DNA of 64,000 nucleotides. Source: Allomyces macrogynus ATCC 38327. Taxonomy: Eukaryota > Blastocladiomycota > Blastocladiomycetes > Blastocladiales > Blastocladiaceae. Positions 1-10,830 of the stretch are shown here, one piece after another (position 1 is the stretch's first letter; each line of letters opens with the position of its first letter). The stretch covers positions 533,211 through 597,210 of the forward strand of contig GG745343.1 in NCBI GenBank assembly GCA_000151295.1, written 5' to 3'. Position numbers and translations under genes: made by a program. The notes under the pieces are model-generated. The model had not been told where the DNA came from. It worked only from the letters and a program-made list of their open reading frames with translations, and ran no database searches.

Positions 1-29
1 GGCGGTGCACCATCGACGCGGTCGCGCGC

Positions 30-809
30 TCACAGAATGACGCACTTTTTCTTCTTGCCGGTCTCCCTGGCCTTTTCCGGCATCTGCTTGTTGATCTGCC
101 GCACCAAGTCGAAAAACACCTCGTCCACATTGAGCTTCTGTCGTGCCGAGGTCTCGTAGAACGCGCACCCCCACGACGCGGCCAGTTGCTGCGCCGAGTC
201 GCGCGCGACCATGCGGTCCGACTCGAGGTCGCACTTGTTGCCCGCCAGCACCATCGGCACCTTGTCGGTATCCTTGACGCGCAAAATCTGCTCGCGCAGG
301 TCCTCGAGCTCGCGATACGTGGCCATCGACGTGATCGAGTAGACGAGAATAAACCCTTGCCCGTTCTTCATGTAGAGGTCGCGCATTGCCGTAAACTGCT
401 CGGTGCCCGCCGTGTCGAGAATCTCGAGCATGCACTGCTGCGAGTCGACCTCCACCTGTTTTCGGTACGAGTCCTCGATCGTTGGGTCGTACTTTTCCAC
501 GAAAATCGACTGCACAAACTGCACCGTCTACGTTGGTGGACATGAGGAAGAGGTCAGTTTGACGTGGTTCCAACATATCGATTCAGGTGGTGGCACAAAG
601 CTCGGCGCGAGATCCTTGAAGCGTCGAATCACACACACAGCGCCGCCGCCCCACGCCGCACGCGCCGCAAACAAGGACGCGTCGCGCGGCCAAACCACGC
701 CCAAGTGGTTGCATGCGCGCGAACCACACAGCGAAGAAGAAAAAGCGCGTACTAATGCCGACTTGCCGACACCACCGGCGCCGAGCACGACCAGCTTGTA
801 CTCTCTCAT
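30..809 (-). CDS. RSR1: Rsr1/Rap1-type Ras-family small GTPase
   Basis: Two exons, 753..809 and 30..527, with a 225-bp phase-0 intron, give 184 residues, the usual Rap1 length. The G1 loop [10 protein letters not shown] ends exon 1. Exon 2 begins T-V-Q-F and carries the effector loop YDPTIEDSY, the G3 motif DTAGTEQF (Thr at the Ras-61 position is a Rap hallmark; Ras has Gln), the G4 motif NKCDLE and the G5 motif ETSA. A lysine run and the CAAX box CVIL end the protein, so it should be prenylated and membrane-bound. In yeasts Rsr1/Bud1 directs polarity through Cdc24/Cdc42; the same role here is inference. The ATG at 809 opens a canonical [10 protein letters not shown] start. A second Rho-polarity gene, a Rom2-like exchange factor, lies at the far end of the window. 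Confidence 0.95.
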
Positions 810-3568
810 CGCGGCAAATCACGTGTCAAGTGGAGACGAGCACGAGGGAGCGGCGACGACGACGATTACCGACGACGACGCGAGATAAATGGGCCCGCGG
901 CGCGACGCGACACGCGGGAACGAAATGGAACGGGTTGATGGCGGGACCGAGACTGCGCGGGCGCGTCCGGGGCAGGCAGAGCGAGCGACGACCGAGTGAC
1001 GCTCGAGGTGTCGAGAACGGCGGCGTCTGGTAGGGATCGGAACAAGGCGATGCGGGGGTCAGTGATCCTGGCACGGGCACAAGATGGAGTTGGTGCGACG
1101 CGACACGCGACGCGGCGCACGGCTTGACCCATGCGCAAGAAGTGCGGAAACAAGCATGAGAGTTGGGCCAAGAATCGCGCGGGGGTTCAGTGCGGGAGGG
1201 GGGGTTTCGGACAACCGATCCACGTCGGGCCCGCCGGGCGAGCGGGTGGGCGGTGAGCGAGCCCTGCAAAACAGGCGCCCCGTCCCGCCCGGAAACGTTT
1301 TATGTGGGGTGGAAAAAGCCCCGGGTTCGGGGACCCGGGTCCCCCCCCCCCCCCCCCCCCCCCGCGACTGTGCGCCGCTGCTGCATCCACCACTCCGCAC
1401 ACAAAAACACGCCTAAAACAACCGAAACGTACAGATGCGCGCAGTTGGCGGCGGCGCGTCAAAGTCGTCCAGGGACGAGATGCACCGAGAAATCGCTCGG
1501 CGCCGATGAGCCTTGAGCGGGCGGGCGTGATCCGACGCGACGGCGCGAGCGAGCGACGCGTGATCCGAACGGGGGACAGCGAGAGCGGGCGACGACGCAA
1601 CGGCGGCGACGAGCGATCTGATGGCAAGTGTGAAGAGAGGCGCGCGGTCAGTCGACAGTAAGTTGGCTGGCGCGACGCGTGCGTGTCGAGGAAAGGCAAG
1701 GTTGGGGCCGGAGCAGACGGGCCAGCGAGCGAAAGTGGACAAGGGGCGGCGTCGGACCGTCGATGGCAGGGGCGCACGCCGGCCGGCCGGCCCGCCCAGA
1801 AACGCCATGCCGACGGCTGACGGGCGCGCACGCGCGCTAACGCAGGCAGCAGGAGAGAAGCAGCAGTCGCGGGCCGTGGCATCGAAAGACGGGGAAGAAG
1901 TCGCCGAGCCGCGGTACAGGTTCACCGGTGCCCGAGGGACAGGGGATGCGCGCGCGCCGGCGAGCGACAAGGCGCACTCCTGCTGCTTCTGCGGCTGGTC
2001 CTGCTCCTGTTGCTGCCGCTCCTGCCGCTCCGTGCGCGTCCACGAGGCATCGGGCCAAGGCCGCGCCTGGATGCGATTTGTCGCGCGGCGCACGGCATCG
2101 GCGGTCGGCGCGTGGCGCAATGTGCGGTACGGGCGAGCGAGCGGGCGTCGAGTCGCCCAGTGTCAAAATGCCGCGGTCCAAAATCGCTCGAGGCCCGTCT
2201 GCGTGCCGGATCCGGTCCCAGGCGCCCCCTGGAGACGCGCAGACACGAACCTAGGCGCGAATCCCGCGCGGAGCTCGCGGTGCGGGTGGAGGTGGAAGTG
2301 GTGGGAGGAGCGCACGCGAGACGGGCGGCGCGCCGCAGCGAGCGCGGCAAGGGCGGTGCGGGACGCGGGACGCGAGAGGGCGCTCGAGAGGAGCGTCTGC
2401 CGCGCGCGACGCGACTTTAGCGGCAGTGATCCGGCAACCGGCAGGCCGATCCGCGGTGGAGGGACCGGTGCAGGCAAATGCCGGCGAAGGCGCGTGCAGG
2501 TCGATGCGTGAAGAGGGCCGCCGACCGACCGGCGCGAAGGAAGAGGGCGGTGAAGGGAGGAAAAGGCGGCGAGTTGCGAGAACAAAGGCCGTGGGGCAGG
2601 CGAGGGACGCGGAAGAGGGACGGGACGGCGCGGCGACGGCGGTAACGTCGACAATGGCGAGCAGGCGGGCGGGCGAGTGGGCTGGCGGGCAGCAGGCGTG
2701 CGAGCGGACAGCACAGGCGCGCTGCGACGGGTGTGCGGCAGGGCGAGCAGCAGCAGATGCACGGGCAGACAGGAGAAGTGTAATAAATTTGGGCGATTTG
2801 CGACCTGGCTGCTGGCTGGGCCCTGGGCTCTGCTGCGTTGCTTCTGTTCAGTCTTCACGTCTTGGTTGTGCGGCCTGTTGCACTGTTGCGTCGCTGACAC
2901 CACCACCACGGCCCGTCACCACCACCAAAGCCAGCGAAACACGCGCGGCAAGGCCCCCCTCGCCGCCATCACCGCCGTTTTCTAACCGTCGACCATGGTC
3001 GGCCACGCGCGCGTGTTGCGCGTGTCGGGGTGCTGTGAGGGGGGCGCTTCAGCAAGCTTTCTGCGATGAACTGGGGTTAAAATGAGCTTGATCACGATTA
3101 TTTTGACGCGATAGAGTAGAGTTGGAGGGCGTTTTCGATTTCGAGGGGGTGGGACTCGGGAGACAAACCAGGCAACGCTGCACGCTGCACGTGAACCAGG
3201 CTGGGTGTGTGCCTGCCAGCACCGTCGCACGCACGTGGCCCACTCAACACTGGCTCGCTGGTCAGCGTGCCTGCTCAACGAACACTGTGATCACCGCGGC
3301 CACCACAGCCCTGTTGTTGCTGTCGCTGCTGCCGTTGCTGTTGCCGTTCAAGCAATCACGGCCAGCTTGCCCAACCACGACTTGACCACCGGCTAGCCGC
3401 TCCTCGACACGACCTGGGCGACGACGACGGCGAGCCTGCGCTGCGACTGGCCAACGACCACGACGCCGAATCAATCACGCACTTCTGCACCAGCTGCAAG
3501 CGATTCTCGACTCGACTCGCCATTGGATCGCTCGGCCATCCTCCTATTTTGACGACCGCGACGCTGTC
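810..3568. other. 2.76-kb GC-rich gap between Rsr1 and the PPR gene
   Basis: This is the upstream region shared by two divergent genes. Open frames of 100-300 codons exist on both strands, but their translations are Arg/Ala/Pro-rich and show no domain I recognise, as expected by chance at this GC. It contains a 23-base C run at 1341..1363, directly preceded by a 7-bp inverted repeat (CCCGGGT at 1320..1326 and ACCCGGG at 1333..1339). Much longer and GC-richer than the other gaps, so a many-exon or non-coding gene cannot be excluded. Confidence 0.5.
1341..1363. repeat. 23-nt poly-C tract
   Basis: Uninterrupted run of 23 cytosines immediately 3' of a 7-bp CCCGGGT/ACCCGGG inverted repeat with a 6-nt loop. 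It lies about 530 bp upstream of the Rsr1 start, on the transcription-upstream side. Length may be unreliable because G/C homopolymers are prone to sequencing error. Confidence 0.9.
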
Positions 3569-6500
3569 ATGTCCTCGTCATTGCGGGGCCAGCTTGCGTC
3601 GGTATTGACCAGGAGGCGTGCGCTAATCCACAACTTGGGCCGCGCCGGGTCCGCCACTTGCTCGCACGCTTCACCTGCTCGTACCGTGCCCGCTCGCTAT
3701 GTCCCACCACGAAGAACGCTGTCATCCGATGCTGTTGCCTCGTCTGTCCCGACGGCAACCACCGCAATGCCACCGCACGCGACCATGACGGCCGCCGATG
3801 CGCCGCTGGCACGATCAACCGTCACCGACCAGGCGGCCCCCGGATCGAATCCTGGCCATGACACGCCGCCAACCAAGATCGAGGTACCGCGCTTGCTTTC
3901 GCGGCGACGTTGTGCATCCGCACTCCCTCATCATCTGATCCAATTGCGCGCGAAACTAGTCCCTCTTGGCCCAGCTGCCCGACGTGCTTCAGACCCGCGA
4001 CCCGCGCCGCATCTTTTCGTTTTACGTGAACCTGCACCGCGTCGCCGCGGGCAAGCTGCCCAACAACACTTACGTTGCGCTCTGGGACGCGCTCGGCCCG
4101 CGCGACATGGCCTCGTGCGTCGACATTTATCGTGATTACTTGCTCTACGACCGCGCCGCGTCGCAGAGCGCGGCCAACGGCGTGTCCCCCTCGTTTGCGA
4201 CCATGACCACCCGATTCTTGGACGCCGTGTGCAAGACCGAAGAGCATTTGGACTTGGCTGATACGCTAGTGTTTCTCGGCGAAGTGCTGCACGACCGCCG
4301 CGCCTCGTGGGACCTGTGGTCGGTGCTCTTGGACCGCGCCACCACGCAGTACGTGCACGACGAGGCCGGCGAGCGGTGGCACACCATGGGCCGCACGGCG
4401 CTGATGCTCATGGACCAGTGCCGCGCCGCCGCGCGCGAGAACCGGTTTGCCTTGGACGAGGAGACGCTGGCGCTCTTGACAATTCGCGCCCTCGGGCTGA
4501 TGGGGAACCTGGATGCACTGAACGCGCACGCGGGCAGCCAGGACCTGCCAAAGGGCTTTTTGACCAGTTCGGCCACGGCCACGCAGTGGATTGCCGCGTT
4601 TGCTCGTGCCGGCGATTTCGAGCGCGGACGACAATTGTTTGTTGCCGCGGTCCAGCGCCGCGAGACGCCCGCGCTTGAGGCCGCATATACGCTCATGGCC
4701 ACGTGTGCGTACGAGGGCAAAGTAGCGACGTGCATGGACCTGCACTCGGCGTTTCTCGACGTCTACGGGACCACGGTGCACGATGGCACGTTCGACCTGT
4801 ATTCACCACTGATTGAAGCGTGTCGAATTGCGCTCGTCAAGGACCGGTTCAAGCGGCACCCGACGCACGACGAGTACACGCATCGTATCAACGTGATCAA
4901 GGTGTTTTTCGATGCGCGGCACCGCATGCGCGAGCTCGAGATCCCGATCCGCGAACAGTCGCACGAGTCGATCTTGACATGCCTCGTCTTTGCCAATTAC
5001 GACGACCATTTGCGGTACCCGATGACGCTCGCCGCGCAGGCGCTCGAGGAAATGCTTGCTGACGGTTATATCCCGACCGAGTACGCGTTCCACACGCTGA
5101 TGCGCGGATACGCCAACAACAAGGAGAGCATTCACTCGCTCGACCGCGCCGCGTTGATCACGCGGTACATGGACGTGATGCGAGCGTGCCAGGTGCCCGT
5201 CACGGCGACCACGTGCTCGATCTTGATCCTGTCGCTCATGCCGCGCAAGGCCCTCAAGAACCGGCGCCCGTTTGTGATTCAGCGGATCAAAGAGGTCGAG
5301 CGCGACATGCTGCGGTGGGGTGTGCGGCATAACCGCGCCTCGCTGCACGCATTGATGCGCACCTACGGCGCGCACCGCGAGTACTCGGAAGTCTACCGCG
5401 TGCTCGATGCGATGCCCAAAAACGACGTGCAGCGCGACGCCGCGTCGTACTTCACCGTCTTCCACGCGTGCCACGACGCGCCGGCGTCGGCGCACTATGC
5501 GCTGCAGGTGCTCTACCCGCAAATGCTGCGCGACGGCGTGGCCGCCGACGCGAACCTCTACCATACGCTGCTCGCGTGTTGCGTAACCGTCAACAATGAC
5601 GCACTCGCCTGGCAGCTCTACGAGGATATGGTGCACCGCGCCGGGATCGAGCCCACGCACTCGGTGCTCAACTACATGCTGAAAATGGCGCTCTACAACA
5701 AGCACGCCGCGCGCGCGCAGTTTATCCTCGACGAGTTTTCGTTGCGCCGCATGTATTACGACCCGACGTCCTTTTACCACCTCATGACGTACTTTACGCG
5801 CATCGAGCCCGACGAAAAGCGGGTGCAGGCACTGTTCGAGCGCATGCGCGAACAGTCCAAGCTGTTTGCGCAGTACACGGAGCTGAATGCAAGTATGACG
5901 GCGACGCCCACGGCATCTGCCGCGGACTCGGCGGTCGAGGACGAGCTCGATGTCGTGGCCGACCCGCCATCGCTGCGACGAATCCCGGCATCCGACGAGC
6001 CCAACCAGCCCAAGTCGATTGTGCTCCCGCCGATCCCGCGACTACCGCCCCTGGGCGCGCCCGAGGCGCAGCAGCCGATCGAGATTCTCGTCGACACGCG
6101 ACTGAACCTCAAGGCGCTGCAGGCGTATATCATGGACAAGCAGTACGGCCAGGCGTTTTCAACCTACTGCAACCTGCTGTGCGATTTCCACGTGGCGTTG
6201 CTGCACAAGTTTGCCATGTCGAAGCAGTACCGCACTGAAGTCGCGCTCGCCGCAGCGCACGACCAGCTGACCGTGGGCCACTCGCCGACGCTCACCTACA
6301 AGGTGCTCACGTACCCGCCGCGCATCGTCAACTACAACCCCTACAACAACGCGACCGGGTCGTTGTATCTGCCGCGTGACGTAGCCACGGCCACATGGAT
6401 CATGTGCAACGCCCTGCTCGACCTGCCCGAATCGCACGTGCCCAAATCAATGCCGCCGCTGCGGTACGTCTACCTGCACCGCGGCTTGGACCCGCACCCG

Positions 6501-7724
6501 GTGCCCGCCGACCGCGTCGCCGAGCAGTACCTGTCGATGATCCGGTATCGCACGCTGCCCGTCGCTGGGCGGCACCGGCTCGCTGTCGCACGTGTCCTCT
6601 TCCGGTCTGCCATCCGCGTCCTCCGGTCCTACCTCGGGTTCAACACGATCCTGCGGTTCGCGTGGGTGCGCGACCTGATGGCGCGGCTGCACTACTCGGC
6701 CGTCCTGTCCGTGCACGCGCAGCAACTCGTGCGCACCGACATGTCGGCCCCGCGCGCGTCAACTACCACCGCCAACGCCGTGAAACCCACGGCCATGACG
6801 CAGTGGGGCGGCTTACCGGCACTCGCGGGGAACCCGCTCGCGACCGCCGCGCTTAAGTGGACCGTGCGCAAGCCGACGCGCGCGGCCAAGGCGCACGCCG
6901 AGGCCGTGCTGAACCAGCCGATCATGTCGCGCGACTTGCCCGGGTCCAAGTGGAGCACCGAGGCTGTGCGCGACGCGTTCGCGCTCGACCGGATGTCGGT
7001 CGACCGGCTGATGGCACTGACGGCGGCGCTCGGCAGTGGCGGTGGCGCCGCCGCAAGCGCGGCCGAGACGCGAGCGCCCGCGGCCGTCTACCCGTACTCG
7101 GGCGGAACCGTTCCGCCGCTGCAGGGGATCATGCAGGGCCAGTCGGCATTGCGCGAATTGGCGGAGACCCCGTGGTCGCAAGCGGATATCAAGGACCCGA
7201 CACGGCCCACGGGCGAGTGGCTCACGACGCGCACGCGGTCGAACGACGTGTCGTCGGACGCCGGGAAACTCGCGTCGCTGTTGGCGCCGCCGCCGGTGCC
7301 GCCCACGGCGGCCATGGTGGGGGACGCGGCGGTCGAGGACGAGCGCGCGCTCGAGGCGGAGATGGCTCATGATGACGATGGTCTGACGGAGCTCGAGCTG
7401 GGTAACTTGTCGGGCGCGAGTATTTCGTACCTCTCCAAACACCCGTACTCGAAGGACGCGTCCAAGGCCGTGCGCAGGCAGTACAAGAACGTGCAGCGCG
7501 ATAAGAACCGTGCCAAGAAGAAGAAGCGCGAGGGTGCCGAGCCAGAGGAAAGTGCGGAGGGGAACGAGAGGAGCGCAGCGGATGCGCGAGAAAACGCGGA
7601 GGAGCCGGTTGCGCCTACAGTGAACTGGCAAGTGCCGAGTGAGTCGTCAGCGTCGGCGGCACCAGCATCATCGTCACCGAGGACAGAGGGGCCAAGGAGC
7701 TCGGACGCGACGGAGAGGGGGTAA
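3569..7724 (+). CDS. Large mitochondrial pentatricopeptide-repeat (PPR) protein
   Basis: Exons 3569..3883 and 3960..7724 (76-bp phase-0 intron) give 1358-1359 residues. Exon 1 supplies a start and an Arg/Ser/Ala-rich, acid-poor N-terminus typical of a mitochondrial presequence; the downstream frame has no early ATG of its own, which supports the splice. Residues about 300-740 contain degenerate 35-residue helical hairpins of PPR type, for example around residues 310-370, 480-530 and 595-740 (segments such as YHTLLACC followed by a D-x-W-x-LYEDM helix). A Pro/acidic linker near 770-815 leads to a second helical region and a Lys/Arg-rich tail containing KNRAKKKKR. PPR proteins bind organellar RNA in stability, processing or translation; the exact target cannot be told. 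It converges with the ceramide synthase gene. Confidence 0.8.
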
Positions 7725-8065
7725 AACGCGTGGGTGAGTGGGTGGTTTTGTTCGACATCGCAACGGTTCATATTTTGTCCTTGAGAAGAACGAATAGCGT
7801 TTTGACGTTCTTTGACGACCCGGAATAGTGGCATCGCTACGACTTCGAGATGGAAAACTGGACGATATGTTCCAAAACTACGGAGTTGACCAAACGAAAA
7901 CGCCCAAAGACACCACCAAAAACGGACAAAATATAAAACCACGAAGAGCAATACTTGTGGAACTCGCCGGTGTCCCGACGACCGGCAGACTCATATCAAA
8001 CGACACGGTGTCGTCGATGGCTGGATTCGCCGCAACAAAAAGCGGCGCGCACTTGAAGAACTTGA
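7725..8065. other. Convergent intergenic region
   Basis: Lies between the 3' ends of the PPR gene and the ceramide synthase gene. It is visibly AT-richer than the coding sequence around it. No gene or structured element seen. Confidence 0.6.
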
Positions 8066-9806
8066 TCACTCTTCGTCGTCGGACCGGTTATCCTCGGCAC
8101 TCGACCCGCGCACGACGCGCAAGACGACACGCACGATCAGGTACAGCCAAAACACGAGCAGCACTTGCAGGATCCCGAAGAGCGCGAGGAAGAAGTACTG
8201 GAAGTTACTGGAAATGTAGTACTCGTTTTGCGGGTCCCACTTGAACTCGAGGATGTTGGGCACGTCGACCCAAATCGACCGCACAAAGAAAAAGTAGACG
8301 TAGTGCCGCGACACGAGCCAGACGAGCACAAACGTGACAAACAGCGAGTCGCACGTCTTGCGCAGCTTGGCGTAGTTGCAGCACTTGGCGGCACACAGGA
8401 AAATATCGGCCACGTCCATGGTTACGAGCACGGCGTTGCCAATGCGCGTGAAATGGCACAGGTACGACGAGACGAGCAGCGCGCATGTCACGAGATGGTG
8501 CACGACATACTGCGCGTAGTCCTTGCGCGGCTTTTCAATGTGCACAACAAACATTTGCTGAATCCAGAACGCGAGCTGCAGCAGGTAGTAGGCCTTGAAC
8601 TCGCCGGTCAAGAACTTGTGTGGGTAGTCTGTTTCGGAGAGGGCGTTGAGCGTCGTGAGCGGGTGGACAATGTCTGGCAAGGGCCGGGAATTGCGTGGGG
8701 GCGCGCAACGAAGGGCGAGGCTCGTCGGAAAAGAGGTAGACATACCAATCCAGAACTGCTCGGTGTTCATCCAGTACGGGCTGTTGTAGATATGGTTCTA
8801 AAGCGAGAAGACCGGATCAGCGTATGGTCCACGATATGCGACAACGCAACCAAGACAAGATAGAAGGAAAACGTACAAAGCCGACGGAAAAGGCCGTGGA
8901 ATAGTAGAGCACCAGCCATCCCTGCTCGCCAAACCGGTCAAGGAGCTTCTTGGGCACCCGCAGCGACCGGCCGAGGGGCTTGATCATGTAGTCAATGCAA
9001 AACGCGCGCGCAAACGTCCAAAACACGACATAGTAGGCGATAAACGCCAGGTCGAGCCGGCCTTTGGCAAAGAGGCCGTCCTCGTCGCGGCGGTAGGACG
9101 GGTAGGCGATTTGCGCAAACACGGAGGTCGGGGCCACGGCGGCGCCCAGGTAGCTGATGATGAGAATGGCCAGTGGCACGTCTAATCAAGGAACGGAAAG
9201 AGACGGAGAAGAGAGGGCCAGTGAGTGGAACAGTGGCGGGTCGGGTCGGGTCGGTCGGTCGGTGGTTCGGGCAGCGTCGAGGAGGGGTCGACTCGGATGT
9301 TGCCGTGGAAGAATTTGGGTGTGCCCCGGTAAACTGCATTGCAGAGCGGGCACCATTGAGCCCGCCGCCGCCAAGACAATCTTTCACTTCCGATCGGACA
9401 GCTGCTTTCAACACCACGATGGCGAGCGTGCAAGCGAGAGGGCAAATTACGCACCGAGCTGGTGGTCGCGGTAGAGGCGCATCAGCGGCGACGGCTGCCA
9501 CTCGGCCTCAACCGACACCTGGCTCTTGCCCTTTAGCTTGCCCTTATCATCGGCGAGTAGCGCAGCGTCCTCGTCCTCTTGTGCAGCCTGACGCAGCTGC
9601 TCGGCGCGTTGCAGCTCGGCCTGGCGGCGCGCGCGCAGCTTGGCCGTCGATGGCGGCACAGTCGGGTCGGGGGCCGATGCGGTTGCCGAGGCAGGGACGG
9701 GCGCTGGCTCAGCAGCGCGTGCTAATGCATCGTCGGCGAGCGGCCATGCCGGCGACTTGGAGGAGGCGACTGCGGCGGCTGCGGTGGCGGAACGGGTCGT
9801 GACCAT
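8066..9806 (-). CDS. LAG1: Ceramide synthase, LAG1/LAC1 family (TLC domain)
   Basis: Four exons, 9455..9806, 8877..9181, 8746..8797 and 8066..8628 (introns 273, 79 and 117 bp), give 423 residues, close to yeast Lag1/Lac1. The enzyme N-acylates sphingoid bases with fatty acyl-CoA in the endoplasmic reticulum. The Lag1p motif is clear at about residues 270-322: VVHHLVT, then SYLCHFTRIG, then DVADIFLCAAK, including the paired histidines and the two aspartates needed for activity. Splicing restores the family sequence FWIDYPHK across intron 3 and YNSPYW after intron 2. Several hydrophobic helices are evident and the C-terminus ends in the acidic SDDEE. The first about 100 residues are low complexity. 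Start chosen at MVTTRS; an upstream non-ATG extension is unlikely. The acyl-CoA synthetases in this window could supply its substrate. Confidence 0.93.
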
Positions 9807-10830
9807 ATTGGCGGCGGCAGCGATGCTGGGGCGGCACCGATGGTGCGAGTCGGGCAGAGAAGTGGGTCCTCGAGTTGGGTGCCGAGCTCGATGCGTGGCA
9901 CAGTTGGCCGAGTTGCTGTTGCGGAGCACTCGGGGTTCGGGGCGAGGAACAGGTGCAGAGGACGCGCCACAAGATGGGCCGGCAGGCTGAAGAGCTGTGG
10001 AGCAGTGGCAACGACGGAGGAGCGCCGCTGTTGGGTGCCAGCAAGTGCGCGTGCGAGCCGACGGTGCCGAGGACCGATGAGGGAGAGGAGAGAGAGAAGA
10101 GAGAGCGCGCGAGCGCGTGCGAGCGTCGATGTCGTGGTGGAGCGGGCCAGGCAGACCGGCGGTCCGGCGGGGTGCTGGGATAAGGAGAAGTGCGCTGGAG
10201 TGTGCGCGCAGCGCGGGTCAGTCGGGCCTGGTGCTGGCGGCGGCCGGCTGGTTGGCGGTCGCGGCCTCGCGCGGTCGATCGTGCGGGCGTGCGCAGAAGC
10301 AAAGAAGCTTGGAAGTGGAAGGATTGCCACAATCCCAACGCCACACCCTCAAATCGAAAAGCCCATGAAGTTGGCCGGAGTAGGATTGCGACCGTGCCCA
10401 CTGGCTGCATCGCTGACGTCAACTCCACTTGCCAAATCCGTCGGCATCTTGCGGGCGCGTGACATCAGCCCAACCTCAAAGGAATCAAGGATGCCGTGTC
10501 TCTGTTTCGAGCACGTGAAAGTCACGCTGCCGACCGGAGACGCGCCGGTCGCCTTGCCGCCGACGATCCTCCCTGCCGCTGCCGCAAAACAATAATCAAC
10601 ACGACAAGGCGCAAAAACGGCCACCGCACTTGCCGCACTGGATTTGCGAGAGCACCATCACGCTTGACTTCACGCGACGGGTCCTGGCGCCCAGCGATTC
10701 GAGTGTCCCGGCCAGCGGATCATCAAGTGCGACCAGAACTCGCGTCTGCTCGTGAAACCGTCCCGCCAATTCTTCGCTGCGCCCGCCATTATCTTGAAAC
10801 ACCGACCACCACGAACATTGTCTTTCAACG
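9807..10830. other. Divergent promoter region, ceramide synthase / RCK kinase
   Basis: About 1 kb between two divergent starts. Open frames here look like chance products of GC-rich sequence. A purine-rich stretch (repeated GAGAGA) lies at about 10081-10105, inside the probable leader of the ceramide synthase gene. No other element identified. Confidence 0.5.

Noticed and set aside
1187..2909. Several 200-300 codon frames on both strands upstream of Rsr1
   Set aside because: Arg/Ala/Pro-rich translations, no domain, no consistent splice structure; typical chance frames at this GC.
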